This document shows, piece by piece, positions 29,926-38,896 of a stretch of DNA of 64,000 bases. Numbering within the stretch: the first letter of the stretch is position 1; the number at the start of each line of letters is the position of its first letter. Where the stretch lies: NCBI GenBank assembly GCA_018380885.1, contig JAGZSY010000018.1:62001-126000 (forward strand), read 5' to 3'. The notes beneath the pieces are model-generated. The model made no database searches and had not been told where the DNA came from. It worked only from the letters and a program-made list of their open reading frames with translations. The translations under genes and the position numbers were made by a program. This stretch comes from Enterocloster asparagiformis (GTDB taxonomy: Bacteria > Bacillota > Clostridia > Lachnospirales > Lachnospiraceae).

Positions 29926-32826
29926 ATGGAGCAGAGTATAAGAGAGCTGGTGGAGCGGGCCAAATCAGGGGATCAGCAGGCCATAGCCGCCCTGTATGAA
30001 AGGACCAGCCGCAAGGCGTATTACCTGTCAATGCAGCTGGTGAAGGATCAGGATCAAGCGCAGGACATCTTGCAGGATGCCTATTTGAAGGTGTTTACAA
30101 ACCTGAATATGCTGCAGCAGCCGGAGAATTTCCAGGGCTGGCTGGATACGATTGTGATCAACAAGAGCAAGGACTATTTAAAGAAGAAAAAGCCGGTGCT
30201 GTTTTCGCATATGGCTTCCGAGAACGAGCCAGACGTGGAACCTGATTTTGAGGATGAGAGCGGATATTTTTCCCCGGAAAAACAGGTGGATTACGCGGAG
30301 ACAAAGCGGCTGGTCCAGGAGATGATCGATCAGCTGCCCGAGCAGCAGCGGATGGCTGTGGTGTTGTATTATCTGGAAAATCTTTCGGTGGGGCAGATCG
30401 CGCGCATGATGGAGTGCTCGGAGGGCACGGTGAAGAGCCGGCTGAACTATGGCAGGAAAGCCATCAAGACCCAGGTGCTGGCGCTGGAGAAGAAGGGAAC
30501 CAAGCTGTACTGCATGCCTCTTGTACCCTTCTTGTACTGGATGTTCCGCCAGCAGGTGCTGGCGGCGGCAGCGCCCACAGCCGTGGGTACCGCGGTATTG
30601 CAGGCGGCCGGAGCCGGGGCAATGGCCTCCGGAGCCGGAAATGCGGCAGGCGTTGGAGCGGTTTCCGCGGCCGGTAAATCCGCCGGAGCGGGGACTGCAG
30701 CGGGAGCCGGAACAGCCGGGACGGCGGGAACTGCCGCAGCGGGAACTACGGGAGCTGGGACTGCGGGAGCTGGGACTGCGGCGGGAGCCGGGACAACCGG
30801 GGCGGCGGGGACTGCTGCGGGAGCTGGAACGACCGGAACAGCCGGAGCTGGGATCACATCAGGAGCCGGGGTAACCGGGGCGGCTGGAACGACCGGAACG
30901 GCGGGAGCTGCCGGCACCGGGACCGCAACGGGAGCCGGAACAGCCGGAGTCACCGGAGCTGCCGGCGCCGGCGCAGGAGCCGTCGGGACAACAGCTGCCG
31001 GAGTGGCTGGGAAAGCCGGTCTCACGATTTTGGGCAAAGCCATCGGCGTGAAGGGGATCGCCGTTGTGGCGGCGGCCTGCGTGGGTGTGGGCGCCGGAGC
31101 TGCGGGCGGCGTATACGTTTACAGAAACCACCAGGCGGCGGAGGCGGCCAAGGTGGAAGCGGAGAGGGAGGAAGAGGAAGCGCGTGAGCTTGCTGTGAGC
31201 GCGGCAGCAAACGAGGAAAACGGTGACGCGGCGGACCGTGAGCTTGGGGGGTATGAGCTGTCCGCAGAAGAGAGGGAGGTGCTGAGCCGCATTTACCAGG
31301 CGGCGGAGCAGCGGGATTACAAGGCGCTGTCGGAGGCATTTCAGCCGGAATTTGCCAGGCTGTACAATTTGCAGCAGGAGCATTTTGGAGATCAGTATAT
31401 TATTTTTGACGGGCAGGAAATCAGCAGCGAGCTGGATGGCAGCAAGCTGGCGATCCGCGCCGTGAGCACCAAGGCCAAATCCGGCAATCATGCCGGGCAG
31501 GCGGCATATCATGTCACCTGCTATCAGGGGAACTTTGAGGACGGTGTTCCCGAGGGAGAGCTGCTGGCTTACCGGGTGGAATATCGAACCTGGGCCAGCC
31601 GGCCGGGCAGAGCGGTGGATATAACCTTGGCGGACTATGAACACGGGACGCCGGTGGGCACGGCGGCAACTGAGCGCTGGCGTATGGAGGACTCCGGGGA
31701 GGCTTCAAAGCAAATCTATATGAAAGGCGGATACACGGAAGAACATTTCCCGATAGGGATGTTTGAGATCGGCTATCCCGCAGGAATCCAGTGGGCGGTT
31801 GATCGGAACGACAGAGTGATTGACGAGGGAAGCACGCCGGATCTGTGGTTCCGTGTTAACGTGGAATACGGCGATACGGATGCGTTTGACGCGCTGCCGG
31901 ACGACATGAAGCAGTCCCGGGTGAACATGGAGTCGGGGATAGGATATTTGGTGAGCGACACCACCGGTGAATACCTCGTTGACAATTTTGCGCTGGTGGA
32001 GGATTTGGAAGCCCAGTATGCCGTGTTCTGGAGCGCTAAGGGTTCCACCCACGCTGAGGGCACTGAAGGCCTGTTCCCGTTTGAGACAGCGTCAGATAAC
32101 GGAGGGGCACGGGAAGAGGAAAACGCTGAGGTTGTGGGAAATCTGGAGCCGGAGGTGATGGGGCCATACCAGGCGGCAATGAAATATCCGCAGTATGAAC
32201 CCGGCGTACAGGACGACCGCTATTACGGCTGGAGGGTGACTGCCTCCACCTATTTGGATCAGGCGTGGAATCCTGTCCCCAGCGAAGTGATTAGCCATGA
32301 GAATTATTATGAGATCACAAACGCTGCGATACGGGTACCTTATATTGTTTCTGCCGACGAATTTAGCCAGGTGAAGCCGGGATACATCTTATACATGCAT
32401 GTGATGGACAACAACGGAGTCGTATCCTCTGCCGAGTTTGAGGTTTTGGACAAGGACAGCAGTGGATATTACAATCTTACCAAGGATCACTCCGGATACG
32501 AGGAAGCCTACCTGTTTCCGCGGCCTAATGGGACTGCCGTGATCTGCTCCTACGACTCCGACGCATTGTACACGGGAGTGATCTATATGGGAAGTATTTA
32601 TTTCTCCAAAGATTGTAAGGTATACGATGTCAACGGATTTGATTCCTCTACAGCGCCGATTACCTTGGAGGCGTATACTGCGGAGGAACACACCATGTCC
32701 TTTGACAACGGGATGAGCGGGTATGAGTATGGAAAATCCGGGGACTCCTTTGAACTGTACGGCAACCCCATCTTTGATCCGGCCACCGGTCTGATTACGA
32801 AGTACGCTGAAATTTATACACCCTGA
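29926..32826 (+). CDS. ECF-type sigma factor fused to transmembrane and extracytoplasmic domain (copy 2)
   Basis: A 966-residue paralogue of the preceding gene. Sigma regions 2 and 4 occupy about 20-90 and 135-185, and the first ~215 residues differ from copy 3 at only a few positions. The Ala/Gly/Thr linker is the longest of the three (about 213-362), with loose 3-6 residue repeats rather than a uniform unit. The membrane segment lies about 366-398 (IAVVAAACVGVGAGAAGGVYV). The outside part has a region shared with copy 3 (VLSRIYQAAEQRDYKAL through about residue 700), then a distinct C-terminal third of beta-rich sequence. GAGGAAA lies 8 bases before the ATG, 62 bp after copy 1. Confidence 0.88.
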   Translation: MEQSIRELVERAKSGDQQAIAALYERTSRKAYYLSMQLVKDQDQAQDILQDAYLKVFTNLNMLQQPENFQGWLDTIVINKSKDYLKKKKPVLFSHMASENEPDVEPDFEDESGYFSPEKQVDYAETKRLVQEMIDQLPEQQRMAVVLYYLENLSVGQIARMMECSEGTVKSRLNYGRKAIKTQVLALEKKGTKLYCMPLVPFLYWMFRQQVLAAAAPTAVGTAVLQAAGAGAMASGAGNAAGVGAVSAAGKSAGAGTAAGAGTAGTAGTAAAGTTGAGTAGAGTAAGAGTTGAAGTAAGAGTTGTAGAGITSGAGVTGAAGTTGTAGAAGTGTATGAGTAGVTGAAGAGAGAVGTTAAGVAGKAGLTILGKAIGVKGIAVVAAACVGVGAGAAGGVYVYRNHQAAEAAKVEAEREEEEARELAVSAAANEENGDAADRELGGYELSAEEREVLSRIYQAAEQRDYKALSEAFQPEFARLYNLQQEHFGDQYIIFDGQEISSELDGSKLAIRAVSTKAKSGNHAGQAAYHVTCYQGNFEDGVPEGELLAYRVEYRTWASRPGRAVDITLADYEHGTPVGTAATERWRMEDSGEASKQIYMKGGYTEEHFPIGMFEIGYPAGIQWAVDRNDRVIDEGSTPDLWFRVNVEYGDTDAFDALPDDMKQSRVNMESGIGYLVSDTTGEYLVDNFALVEDLEAQYAVFWSAKGSTHAEGTEGLFPFETASDNGGAREEENAEVVGNLEPEVMGPYQAAMKYPQYEPGVQDDRYYGWRVTASTYLDQAWNPVPSEVISHENYYEITNAAIRVPYIVSADEFSQVKPGYILYMHVMDNNGVVSSAEFEVLDKDSSGYYNLTKDHSGYEEAYLFPRPNGTAVICSYDSDALYTGVIYMGSIYFSKDCKVYDVNGFDSSTAPITLEAYTAEEHTMSFDNGMSGYEYGKSGDSFELYGNPIFDPATGLITKYAEIYTP

Positions 32827-32883
32827 TAATCCAATAAAATAATAAATTTGAAATATGTCCAAATAAGTGAGGAAACGTAAAAT

Positions 32884-35706
32884 ATGGAGCAGAGTATAAG
32901 AGAGCTGGTGGAGCGGGCCAAAGCAGGAGATCAGCAGGCTATAGCCGTCCTGTATGAAAAGACCAGCCGCAAGGCGTATTACCTGTCAATGCAGCTGGTG
33001 AAGGATCAGGATCAGGCCCAGGACATCTTGCAGGACGCCTATTTGAAGGTGTTTACAAACCTGAATATGCTGCAGCAGCCGGAGAATTTCCAGGGCTGGC
33101 TGGACACGATTGTGATCAACAAGAGCAAGGACTATTTAAAGAAGAAAAAGCCGGTGCTGTTTTCCCATATGGCTTCCGAGAACGAGCCGGACGTGGAACC
33201 GGATTTTGAGGATGAGAGCGGATATTTTTCGCCGGAAAAACAGGTGGATTACGCGGAGACAAAGCGGCTGGTCCAGGAGATGATCGATCAGCTGCCCGAG
33301 CAGCAGCGGATGGCCGTGGTGCTGTATTATCTGGAAAACCTTTCGGTGGGTCAGATCGCGCGGATGATGGAGTGCTCGGAGGGTACGGTGAAGAGCAGGC
33401 TGAACTATGGCAGGAAAGCCATCAAGACCCAGGTGCTGGCCCTGGAGAAGAAGGGAACCAAGCTGTACTGCATGCCTCTTGTACCCTTCTTGTACTGGAT
33501 GTTCCGCCAGCAGGTGTTGGCGGCGGCAGCGCCCGCTGCCGTGGGTACCGCGGTATTGCAGGCGGCCGGAGCCGGGGCGATGGCTTCCGGAGCGGTAAAT
33601 GCAGCGGGAGCAGGAGCCGCCTCCGGAGCGGGAAACGCGACGGGTATGGGCGCGGCCTCGGCGGCTGGTAAGACGGCCGCCGCCTCTGGCGCAGGAAATG
33701 TCACCGGAGCGGCAGCGGGAGGCACCGCGACGACCGGTACGTCAGCCGCCGGAGCGGCAGCCGGAGGTACCGCGACGACCGGTACGTCAGCCGCCGGAGC
33801 GGCAGCGGGAGGCACCGCGACAACCGGTACGGCCGCCGCCGGAGCGGCAGCTGGAGGCGCAGCAACAACCGGTACGGCCACCGGAGCGGCAGGTACAGCC
33901 GTCACCGGAGCGGCAAAGGTAGGCCTGACAATCTTGGGCAAGGCAGTGGGCGTCAAGGGGATTGCCATTGCGGCGGCGGTCTGCGTTGGCGTGGGAGCCG
34001 GGGCGGCAGGGGGCGTGCACGTCCTGCGCAGCCGCCAGGAGGCCAGGGCGGCAGAGGCCCGGGCTGAGGCGGAGGAAGAAGAAAATTCCGCCCTGGAGTC
34101 CGCAATTGCGGGGGAACAGCCGGAGACTGATAACGACGACGGCCAAAGCCGCCTGAAGGCGGAGGACCGCGAAGTGCTGAGCCGTATTTACCAGGCGGCG
34201 CAGCGGCGGGACTATAAAACGCTTGCAGAGGTGTTTCAGCCGGAATTTGCCAGGCTGTACAATCTGGAGCGGGAACATTTTACGAATCAATATATCATAT
34301 TTGACGGAACAAAAGTCGGCGGGAAGCTGGATGGGTATAGGCTGGCGTTCCGGACCGTCAGCAAAACCAGCAAAATTACCAAGTATGCGGGGCAGACCGC
34401 GTACTATGTTGTGGGCTATCAGGGGAATTTTGTAAATGGAGAACCGGACGGGGAGCTTTTGGCATTCAGGATCGCATATCTGCCCTGGGCAAAACATCCC
34501 AACAGAGAAGTTAACATAAGTCTGGCGCAATACGAGAATGGGAATCCTGCAGGAGCAATCCGCACACAGAACTGGTACATAACGGATGAAGCCTCGCAGG
34601 AGGTTTGGATTGAGGGGAGCTACAGAGGGGTGCATAAACCGGAGGGAGTGATTGAGGTGGGATTCCCGGCCGGTAGCGATGCGATACAGGCGTATGATCT
34701 GAGCGGTGAAACGTTCCAGCTGGAAACGCTGCCGGAGCTGTGCTTCCGCCTCGAGGTGGAGTACGGCGGCGCAGATGAATTTGACAGCAGTCCCGATTCT
34801 GAAAAGCTAAACCGCATGAATATGGATTCATCCATGTCGTGGCCGTTGGCTGACACGACGGGAGAATACTTTGTGGAGAGTATCGAAGTGCGCGATATAC
34901 TGGAGGCGGGCTATGAGGTAACATGGAACGGCAAGGGCACGTTCCACGAGGAAGGAACGGAAGGACGGTTCACCGACGAAACGGCAGCGGGAGAATCTGT
35001 AACCGCGCCCGAAGAATCCGTCGGCGCTACGGCTGAGGAGCCCCTGGCAGCGCAGCAGGCCGGAGCGGACAGAACCGCCATGGCCCAGGCGTACCGCGAG
35101 GCCCTGGAGGGGGTATATGATCACAACGTATACCCGGACGGCGCAGACTGTATGTACAGCTCTAACAGAAGCATCTCGGAGAACCGGTTTGCGGTTTGCG
35201 ATATCGATCAGGACGGCGCGGACGAGCTCATTTTAAGCTTTACCACCTCCAGCATGGCGGGGATGACAGAAACGATATACAAGTTTGATCCGGCCTCCGG
35301 TACGGTAAAACCGGAGCTGCGGGAATTTCCGGCATTGACCTATTACGACAACGGGATCATTAAAGCGGGGCTTTCACACAACCACACCCTGTCGGAGGAT
35401 TTCCAGCCATACTCCTTATATCGGTATGATGAGAAAAACGACCGGTATGAACAAATTGCCTCAGTTGAAGGCTGGCAGTTAAGCAACTCCGACGTCAATT
35501 ACGACGGTCAGCCATATCCGGCGGAGGCGGACCCGGACCAGGAGGGGATTGTATTTTACATTATGCCGGGGGAGGAATATGCGCCGGATCACCCCGTCAG
35601 CAAAAAAGAATATGAGGCATGGTATCATTCAATGATCGGGACGGCTTCCGAGATCGACGTGCCCTATCAGATGCTCACGCCGGAGAATATAAGCGCGATT
35701 CAGTGA
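32884..35706 (+). CDS. ECF-type sigma factor fused to transmembrane and extracytoplasmic domain (copy 3)
   Basis: A 940-residue paralogue. The sigma half is almost the same as in copy 2, and even the 20 bases before the ATG match. The linker (about 213-343) contains four 15-residue Ala/Gly/Thr repeats. The membrane segment spans about 352-380. The outside domain shares the VLSRIYQAAQRRDYKTL...DTTGEYF region with copy 2, then ends in a different module of about 200 residues containing DIDQDGADELIL, a calcium-loop-like motif seen in FG-GAP/dockerin-type repeats. The gene ends the operon at a strong terminator. Different C-terminal modules on near-identical sigma parts suggest different signals feeding similar promoters. 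Confidence 0.88.
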   Translation: MEQSIRELVERAKAGDQQAIAVLYEKTSRKAYYLSMQLVKDQDQAQDILQDAYLKVFTNLNMLQQPENFQGWLDTIVINKSKDYLKKKKPVLFSHMASENEPDVEPDFEDESGYFSPEKQVDYAETKRLVQEMIDQLPEQQRMAVVLYYLENLSVGQIARMMECSEGTVKSRLNYGRKAIKTQVLALEKKGTKLYCMPLVPFLYWMFRQQVLAAAAPAAVGTAVLQAAGAGAMASGAVNAAGAGAASGAGNATGMGAASAAGKTAAASGAGNVTGAAAGGTATTGTSAAGAAAGGTATTGTSAAGAAAGGTATTGTAAAGAAAGGAATTGTATGAAGTAVTGAAKVGLTILGKAVGVKGIAIAAAVCVGVGAGAAGGVHVLRSRQEARAAEARAEAEEEENSALESAIAGEQPETDNDDGQSRLKAEDREVLSRIYQAAQRRDYKTLAEVFQPEFARLYNLEREHFTNQYIIFDGTKVGGKLDGYRLAFRTVSKTSKITKYAGQTAYYVVGYQGNFVNGEPDGELLAFRIAYLPWAKHPNREVNISLAQYENGNPAGAIRTQNWYITDEASQEVWIEGSYRGVHKPEGVIEVGFPAGSDAIQAYDLSGETFQLETLPELCFRLEVEYGGADEFDSSPDSEKLNRMNMDSSMSWPLADTTGEYFVESIEVRDILEAGYEVTWNGKGTFHEEGTEGRFTDETAAGESVTAPEESVGATAEEPLAAQQAGADRTAMAQAYREALEGVYDHNVYPDGADCMYSSNRSISENRFAVCDIDQDGADELILSFTTSSMAGMTETIYKFDPASGTVKPELREFPALTYYDNGIIKAGLSHNHTLSEDFQPYSLYRYDEKNDRYEQIASVEGWQLSNSDVNYDGQPYPAEADPDQEGIVFYIMPGEEYAPDHPVSKKEYEAWYHSMIGTASEIDVPYQMLTPENISAIQ
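33706..33885 (+). repeat. Four 45-bp tandem repeats in sigma copy 3 linker
   Basis: Units begin at 33706, 33751, 33796 and 33841 and encode GAAAGGTATTGTSAA-like 15-residue blocks; the last is more diverged. The unit differs in length and sequence from the 33-bp unit of copy 1, so the linkers expanded independently. Confidence 0.8.
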
Positions 35707-35727
35707 CGGGTCTGCGCCTCTCCGCCC

Positions 35728-35780
35728 AAAAAAATAAGTCCGCGCTCCCAGGTAAGCACCGGGGGCGCGGACTTATTTTT
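35728..35780. terminator. Bidirectional terminator between sigma operon and GntR gene
   Basis: AATAAGTCCGCGCTCCC pairs with GGGGGCGCGGACTTATT, with A runs on the left and T runs on the right, so it can end transcription from both convergent sides. Confidence 0.9.
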
Positions 35781-35785
35781 AATTG

Positions 35786-36505
35786 TTAATCCGGCGTCCC
35801 GGTGGTGTAAGTGTAGATATCCCCGTTGTAATAGGTCTCCGTGTACTCGTAGGGGATCAGCTCGTCTACCTGGCGCGTGTAGGTGACATGGGCGGAGCAG
35901 AGCAGGGCGATATTGTCCGCGCCCAGCAGCTCCTTCTGGCTCTGTGTGGGGAGCGTGGCTCTCAGCTCCATGCGTTTAACCTCCCGCCCGAGTCCGAGAG
36001 AGTCCACAAAGCTGTAAAATGATGAGTTGAGGCAATCCACATTGATGGCTGGGATGATTTTCGCGGACACATAGGTATAGCTGATGGCGATAGGTTTGCC
36101 GTTTCCGGTGCGCAGGCGGACAAAGTAGTGGATCATGTCGGAACCGGACAGCTTAAGTCTCCTGGCGATGTCCGGCCGGCTTTCGCTGCGGATCACCTCA
36201 TAGGACACCAGCTTGGCCCCGGCTACCAGACCGATGCTTTTCATGTCCTCGGTGAAGCTGAAGCTGGTGCTGGTACTTTTCTGGATGTGGGGCGTAGTCA
36301 CAAAACTCCCCTTGCCCGGGATGCGCTCGATGTACCCCATATCGCTCAGATGGTTCAGAGCTTTGTTGATGGTCATCCTGGAAAAGTTGAACTGTTTACA
36401 GAGCTGCTCCTCCGTCATAATCTGATCGCCGTTTTTTAAATTCTTTCTGGCAATTTCAAGTTTGATGTAATCCTCAATCTGTTTATATTTCGCTATATTT
36501 GTCAT
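35786..36505 (-). CDS. GntR-family transcriptional regulator (HutC/UTRA subfamily)
   Basis: A 239-residue regulator. The N-terminal winged helix reads MTEEQLCKQFNFSRMTINKALNHLSDMGYIERIPGKGSFV. The C-terminal UTRA ligand domain (about 90-235) has the FVRLRTGNGKPIAISYTYV core strand and a terminal YYNGDIYTY, typical of sugar-phosphate-sensing members. ATG 36505 follows GGGGAGGG; the longer frame from 36523 runs through that site. It is divergent from the mannose-family PTS operon and almost certainly controls it. Two identical TATATACAAATA boxes in the shared intergenic region are its likely targets. The inducer is probably the phosphorylated substrate of the operon. Confidence 0.92.
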   Translation of the reverse strand: MTNIAKYKQIEDYIKLEIARKNLKNGDQIMTEEQLCKQFNFSRMTINKALNHLSDMGYIERIPGKGSFVTTPHIQKSTSTSFSFTEDMKSIGLVAGAKLVSYEVIRSESRPDIARRLKLSGSDMIHYFVRLRTGNGKPIAISYTYVSAKIIPAINVDCLNSSFYSFVDSLGLGREVKRMELRATLPTQSQKELLGADNIALLCSAHVTYTRQVDELIPYEYTETYYNGDIYTYTTGTPD

Positions 36506-36647
36506 AATTGCAACCCTCCCCATTTATTTTACTTTGATTTCCTGATTTTGGCTACAAGGTTTTCCTGTTTTTAACAGTTTGTACAGACTTTATTTTGTAA
36601 AACGGAATATCAATGTTTTGTGTTTTTAGTATATCACAAAATATTTT

Positions 36648-36715
36648 TATATACAAATATAAAAAATGCTATTGCAAAATAAAAACAAATGTATTATTAT
36701 ATGTATATACAAATA
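36648..36715 (+). promoter_or_regulatory. PTS operon promoter with two direct-repeat boxes
   Basis: Promoter: TTGCAA at 36672-36677, 17 bases, TATTAT at 36695-36700. Identical 12-base boxes TATATACAAATA lie at 36648-36659 and 36704-36715, flanking it. The second box contains the palindrome GTATATAC. They are good candidates for the divergent GntR/UTRA regulator. Confidence 0.65.
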
Positions 36716-36783
36716 GTCAAAAGGCACAGAACATGGCTTTGGCTTATTTGAAAAGAGTACAAAATACACAAGGGGGAATGGCG

Positions 36784-37887
36784 ATGAATCAACCGAGCAT
36801 GCTGGGGTACATCAGGGATCAGGGAAGAGCGCTGCGGAATACGTTTGAGACAAGGTCTGTTTTCTGCGAACCGATGACCCGGTTGTTCCAACAGAGGGAT
36901 GTGAGAAAAGTCTATCTTCTGGGCTCCGGAACCAGCTACAATGCGGCTTTGGCAATCTGCCGGTATCTGGAAACCTACCTGCCCGTGGAAGCGGAGGCGA
37001 TGATCCCCACCGTGTTTACCAACTACACCCGTCTCAACAACAATTGTATATACAAAGATGGACAAATCCTGGTGGTCGGAATTTCCCAGTCGGGCACCAG
37101 CGTTTCCACCATCGAAGCGATGAAGCGGGCCAGGCGGGAAGGGTATTACACGGTGGCTGTGACCGAGGCGGAGGACAGCCTGATCACCGGGGAGGTGGAT
37201 TTGACTGTGAAGCTGACCTGCGGGAAGGAGCTGATTCCCGTGGAGACGAGGGGATATACGGTTACGCTGCTCCAGGGATTTTTAACTGCTGTGGAGACGG
37301 CCTACGGGCTGGGGCGTATGGCGGAGGCCGGTTACCGGGATATCATGGAGAAAACCTGGAATTTTCTCCAACAGTACGATCAGATTTTGGAGCGGACGGA
37401 GCGCTGGTATGAGAAGAACCGGGCGGAATTTCTATCCATGAAGAGGGCGCACATCGCATCCTATGGTCTCAATATCTGTACCGGCGCAGAGGGGGAGCTG
37501 AAGCTCTATGAGACATTCAAAAAGCCGGTTCGCGCATACGAGATGGAGGAGATGATCCATGGACCGCAGATGGCGTTTGACGAGGAAACCTTTGTATTTC
37601 TGGTGGCCTCCGGCGAGAAGGAGTTTGCGCGGATTCCGCTGTTTGTCCGCTTTTTTGCGGAGAACCACATCACGGAGCACGTGTTTGTGATCACGGACCG
37701 TGAGATGGAGCTGGGGGAGAAGGATCTGTATCTGGATTTTGATATTCCGGTCTGGCTGAGCCCGCTGGCCTTTACGCTTCCGTTCCAGATCATCGCGGCG
37801 AAAAACTGCATCGCCTGCGGTATCGACACAGCAAAGCGGCCCGCGAACCGGAAATCGTTCGCTCACATTTACAAGGAGGAAGCATAG
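36784..37887 (+). CDS. SIS-domain protein (sugar-amine deglycase / isomerase-like), first copy
   Basis: A 367-residue double-SIS protein related to the isomerase half of GlmS, AgaS and the FrlB/Gfr deglycases. Phosphosugar-binding serines are visible in LLGSGTSYNAAL and VGISQSGTSVSTIEAM, and the second SIS has ASYGLNICTGAEGELKLYETFKKPVRAYEMEEMIHGPQ, where glutamates and histidine are conserved in deglycases. It lacks the glutaminase domain of GlmS. Start 36784 follows GGGGGA; an upstream frame lacks a site. First gene of a PTS operon and 0 bp from the EIIA gene. It probably splits an amine-linked sugar phosphate; the exact substrate is unknown. Confidence 0.85.
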   Translation: MNQPSMLGYIRDQGRALRNTFETRSVFCEPMTRLFQQRDVRKVYLLGSGTSYNAALAICRYLETYLPVEAEAMIPTVFTNYTRLNNNCIYKDGQILVVGISQSGTSVSTIEAMKRARREGYYTVAVTEAEDSLITGEVDLTVKLTCGKELIPVETRGYTVTLLQGFLTAVETAYGLGRMAEAGYRDIMEKTWNFLQQYDQILERTERWYEKNRAEFLSMKRAHIASYGLNICTGAEGELKLYETFKKPVRAYEMEEMIHGPQMAFDEETFVFLVASGEKEFARIPLFVRFFAENHITEHVFVITDREMELGEKDLYLDFDIPVWLSPLAFTLPFQIIAAKNCIACGIDTAKRPANRKSFAHIYKEEA

Positions 37888-38310
37888 ATGAACCAATTTA
37901 TCATCGCCACCCACGCCACACTGGCCGGAGGATTTGCAGACGTGATCCGTTTCTTTAAATCCGATTTGGAAAATGTCCGCTTTATCAACGCCTATGTGGA
38001 GAGTCAGGAATTTGAGAAGGAGCTGAGAAAATGCCTTGGGGAGGTCCAGGGGGAGCCGGTTGTGGTTTTGACGGACATTCTCGGAGGCAGCGTGAACCAG
38101 GTGGCCACAAAGCTGATGGGGGAGTACGGTTACCAGCTGATCACGGGAATCAACCTTCCGCTGCTTTTGGAACTGGTCTTTATACCGGATCCCATTGCGC
38201 CGGAGCGGATTGAGGAGATCGTCCGCTGCGCCAGGGAGCAGATTATTTTTGTAAATGGATTTGCAGGAACGTCCGATGAAGCGGGGACGGACGATTCCAT
38301 GGAGCTGTAG
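37888..38310 (+). CDS. PTS mannose-family EIIA component
   Basis: A 140-residue EIIA of the mannose/fructose/sorbose family. The phosphorylated histidine is H9 in IIATHATLAGGF, and the VVLTDILGGSVNQVA segment is the usual active-site-lining loop. It receives phosphate from HPr and gives it to the separate EIIB. Its ATG directly follows the SIS stop, with GGAGGAAGC serving as binding site. It begins the PTS part (A, B, C, D as four proteins) of the operon. A small hairpin separates it from EIIB. Confidence 0.92.
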   Translation: MNQFIIATHATLAGGFADVIRFFKSDLENVRFINAYVESQEFEKELRKCLGEVQGEPVVVLTDILGGSVNQVATKLMGEYGYQLITGINLPLLLELVFIPDPIAPERIEEIVRCAREQIIFVNGFAGTSDEAGTDDSMEL

Positions 38311-38316
38311 GTTAAG

Positions 38317-38345
38317 CGCAGCTGTTTCGTACTCTCAAAGCTGCG
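38317..38345 (+). other. Hairpin between EIIA and EIIB genes
   Basis: CGCAGCT (38317-38323) pairs with AGCTGCG (38339-38345) in the only sizeable gap (76 bases) inside the PTS genes. No T run follows. It may tune relative expression or mark a cleavage site. Confidence 0.45.
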
Positions 38346-38386
38346 ATTGAGCACATTACATTATTATAGAAAGAGGAGGTTGGTAT

Positions 38387-38884
38387 ATGATTATCATGAC
38401 AAGAGCGGACGACAGGCTGATTCACGGGATGGTGGCCGTTTCCTGGACCTCGCATCTGCAGCCCCAGACGATTCTGGTGGCCAACGATGTGACGGCAAAG
38501 GATTCATTTAAGACCATGACCATGAAAATGGCGAAACCGGCGGGGGTGAACCTGGTGATCAAGACGAGGGACGACTCGATCAAGGCGTTGAATAATCCCA
38601 TCAATGACAAGAAACGCATTTTTCTGGTTACGGAGAGCGTGGAGGACGCACTGTACATATACGAGCGCACAGCCGGTTTTTCAAAGCTAAACGTGGGAAC
38701 CGCCGGGGTTAACAAAAAGGAGGGGGAAAACTACATCGCCACTCTGCCGCAGGTGTTTATGACGGCGAAGGAATTTGCCTGCGCCAAACAGATGGCGGAC
38801 AAGGGCGTGGAAATTTTCGCGCAGATTACGCCCACACGGGAACGCATGGAGTTTAAGGATATCGAAAAAATCTTTACAAAGTAG
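38387..38884 (+). CDS. PTS mannose-family EIIB component
   Basis: A 165-residue EIIB of the mannose/fructose/sorbose family. The phosphorylated histidine is H13 in RADDRLIHGMVAVSW, the hallmark DxRLIHGQ-like motif with Met in place of the usual Gln. It relays phosphate from EIIA to the incoming sugar at the EIIC/EIID membrane complex. AGAGGAGG lies upstream. It is followed 12 bp later by EIIC. All four PTS parts are present, so the transporter should work; the operon's SIS and NanE proteins point to an amino-sugar type substrate. Confidence 0.92.
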   Translation: MIIMTRADDRLIHGMVAVSWTSHLQPQTILVANDVTAKDSFKTMTMKMAKPAGVNLVIKTRDDSIKALNNPINDKKRIFLVTESVEDALYIYERTAGFSKLNVGTAGVNKKEGENYIATLPQVFMTAKEFACAKQMADKGVEIFAQITPTRERMEFKDIEKIFTK

Positions 38885-38896
38885 GAGGAAAAGAAT

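Noticed and set aside
30447-31043. Long minus-strand Ala/Pro-rich frame opposite the sigma copy 2 linker
   Set aside because: It is the antisense shadow of the GC-rich Ala/Gly repeats; similar shadows occur opposite copies 1 and 3, and none has a start signal.
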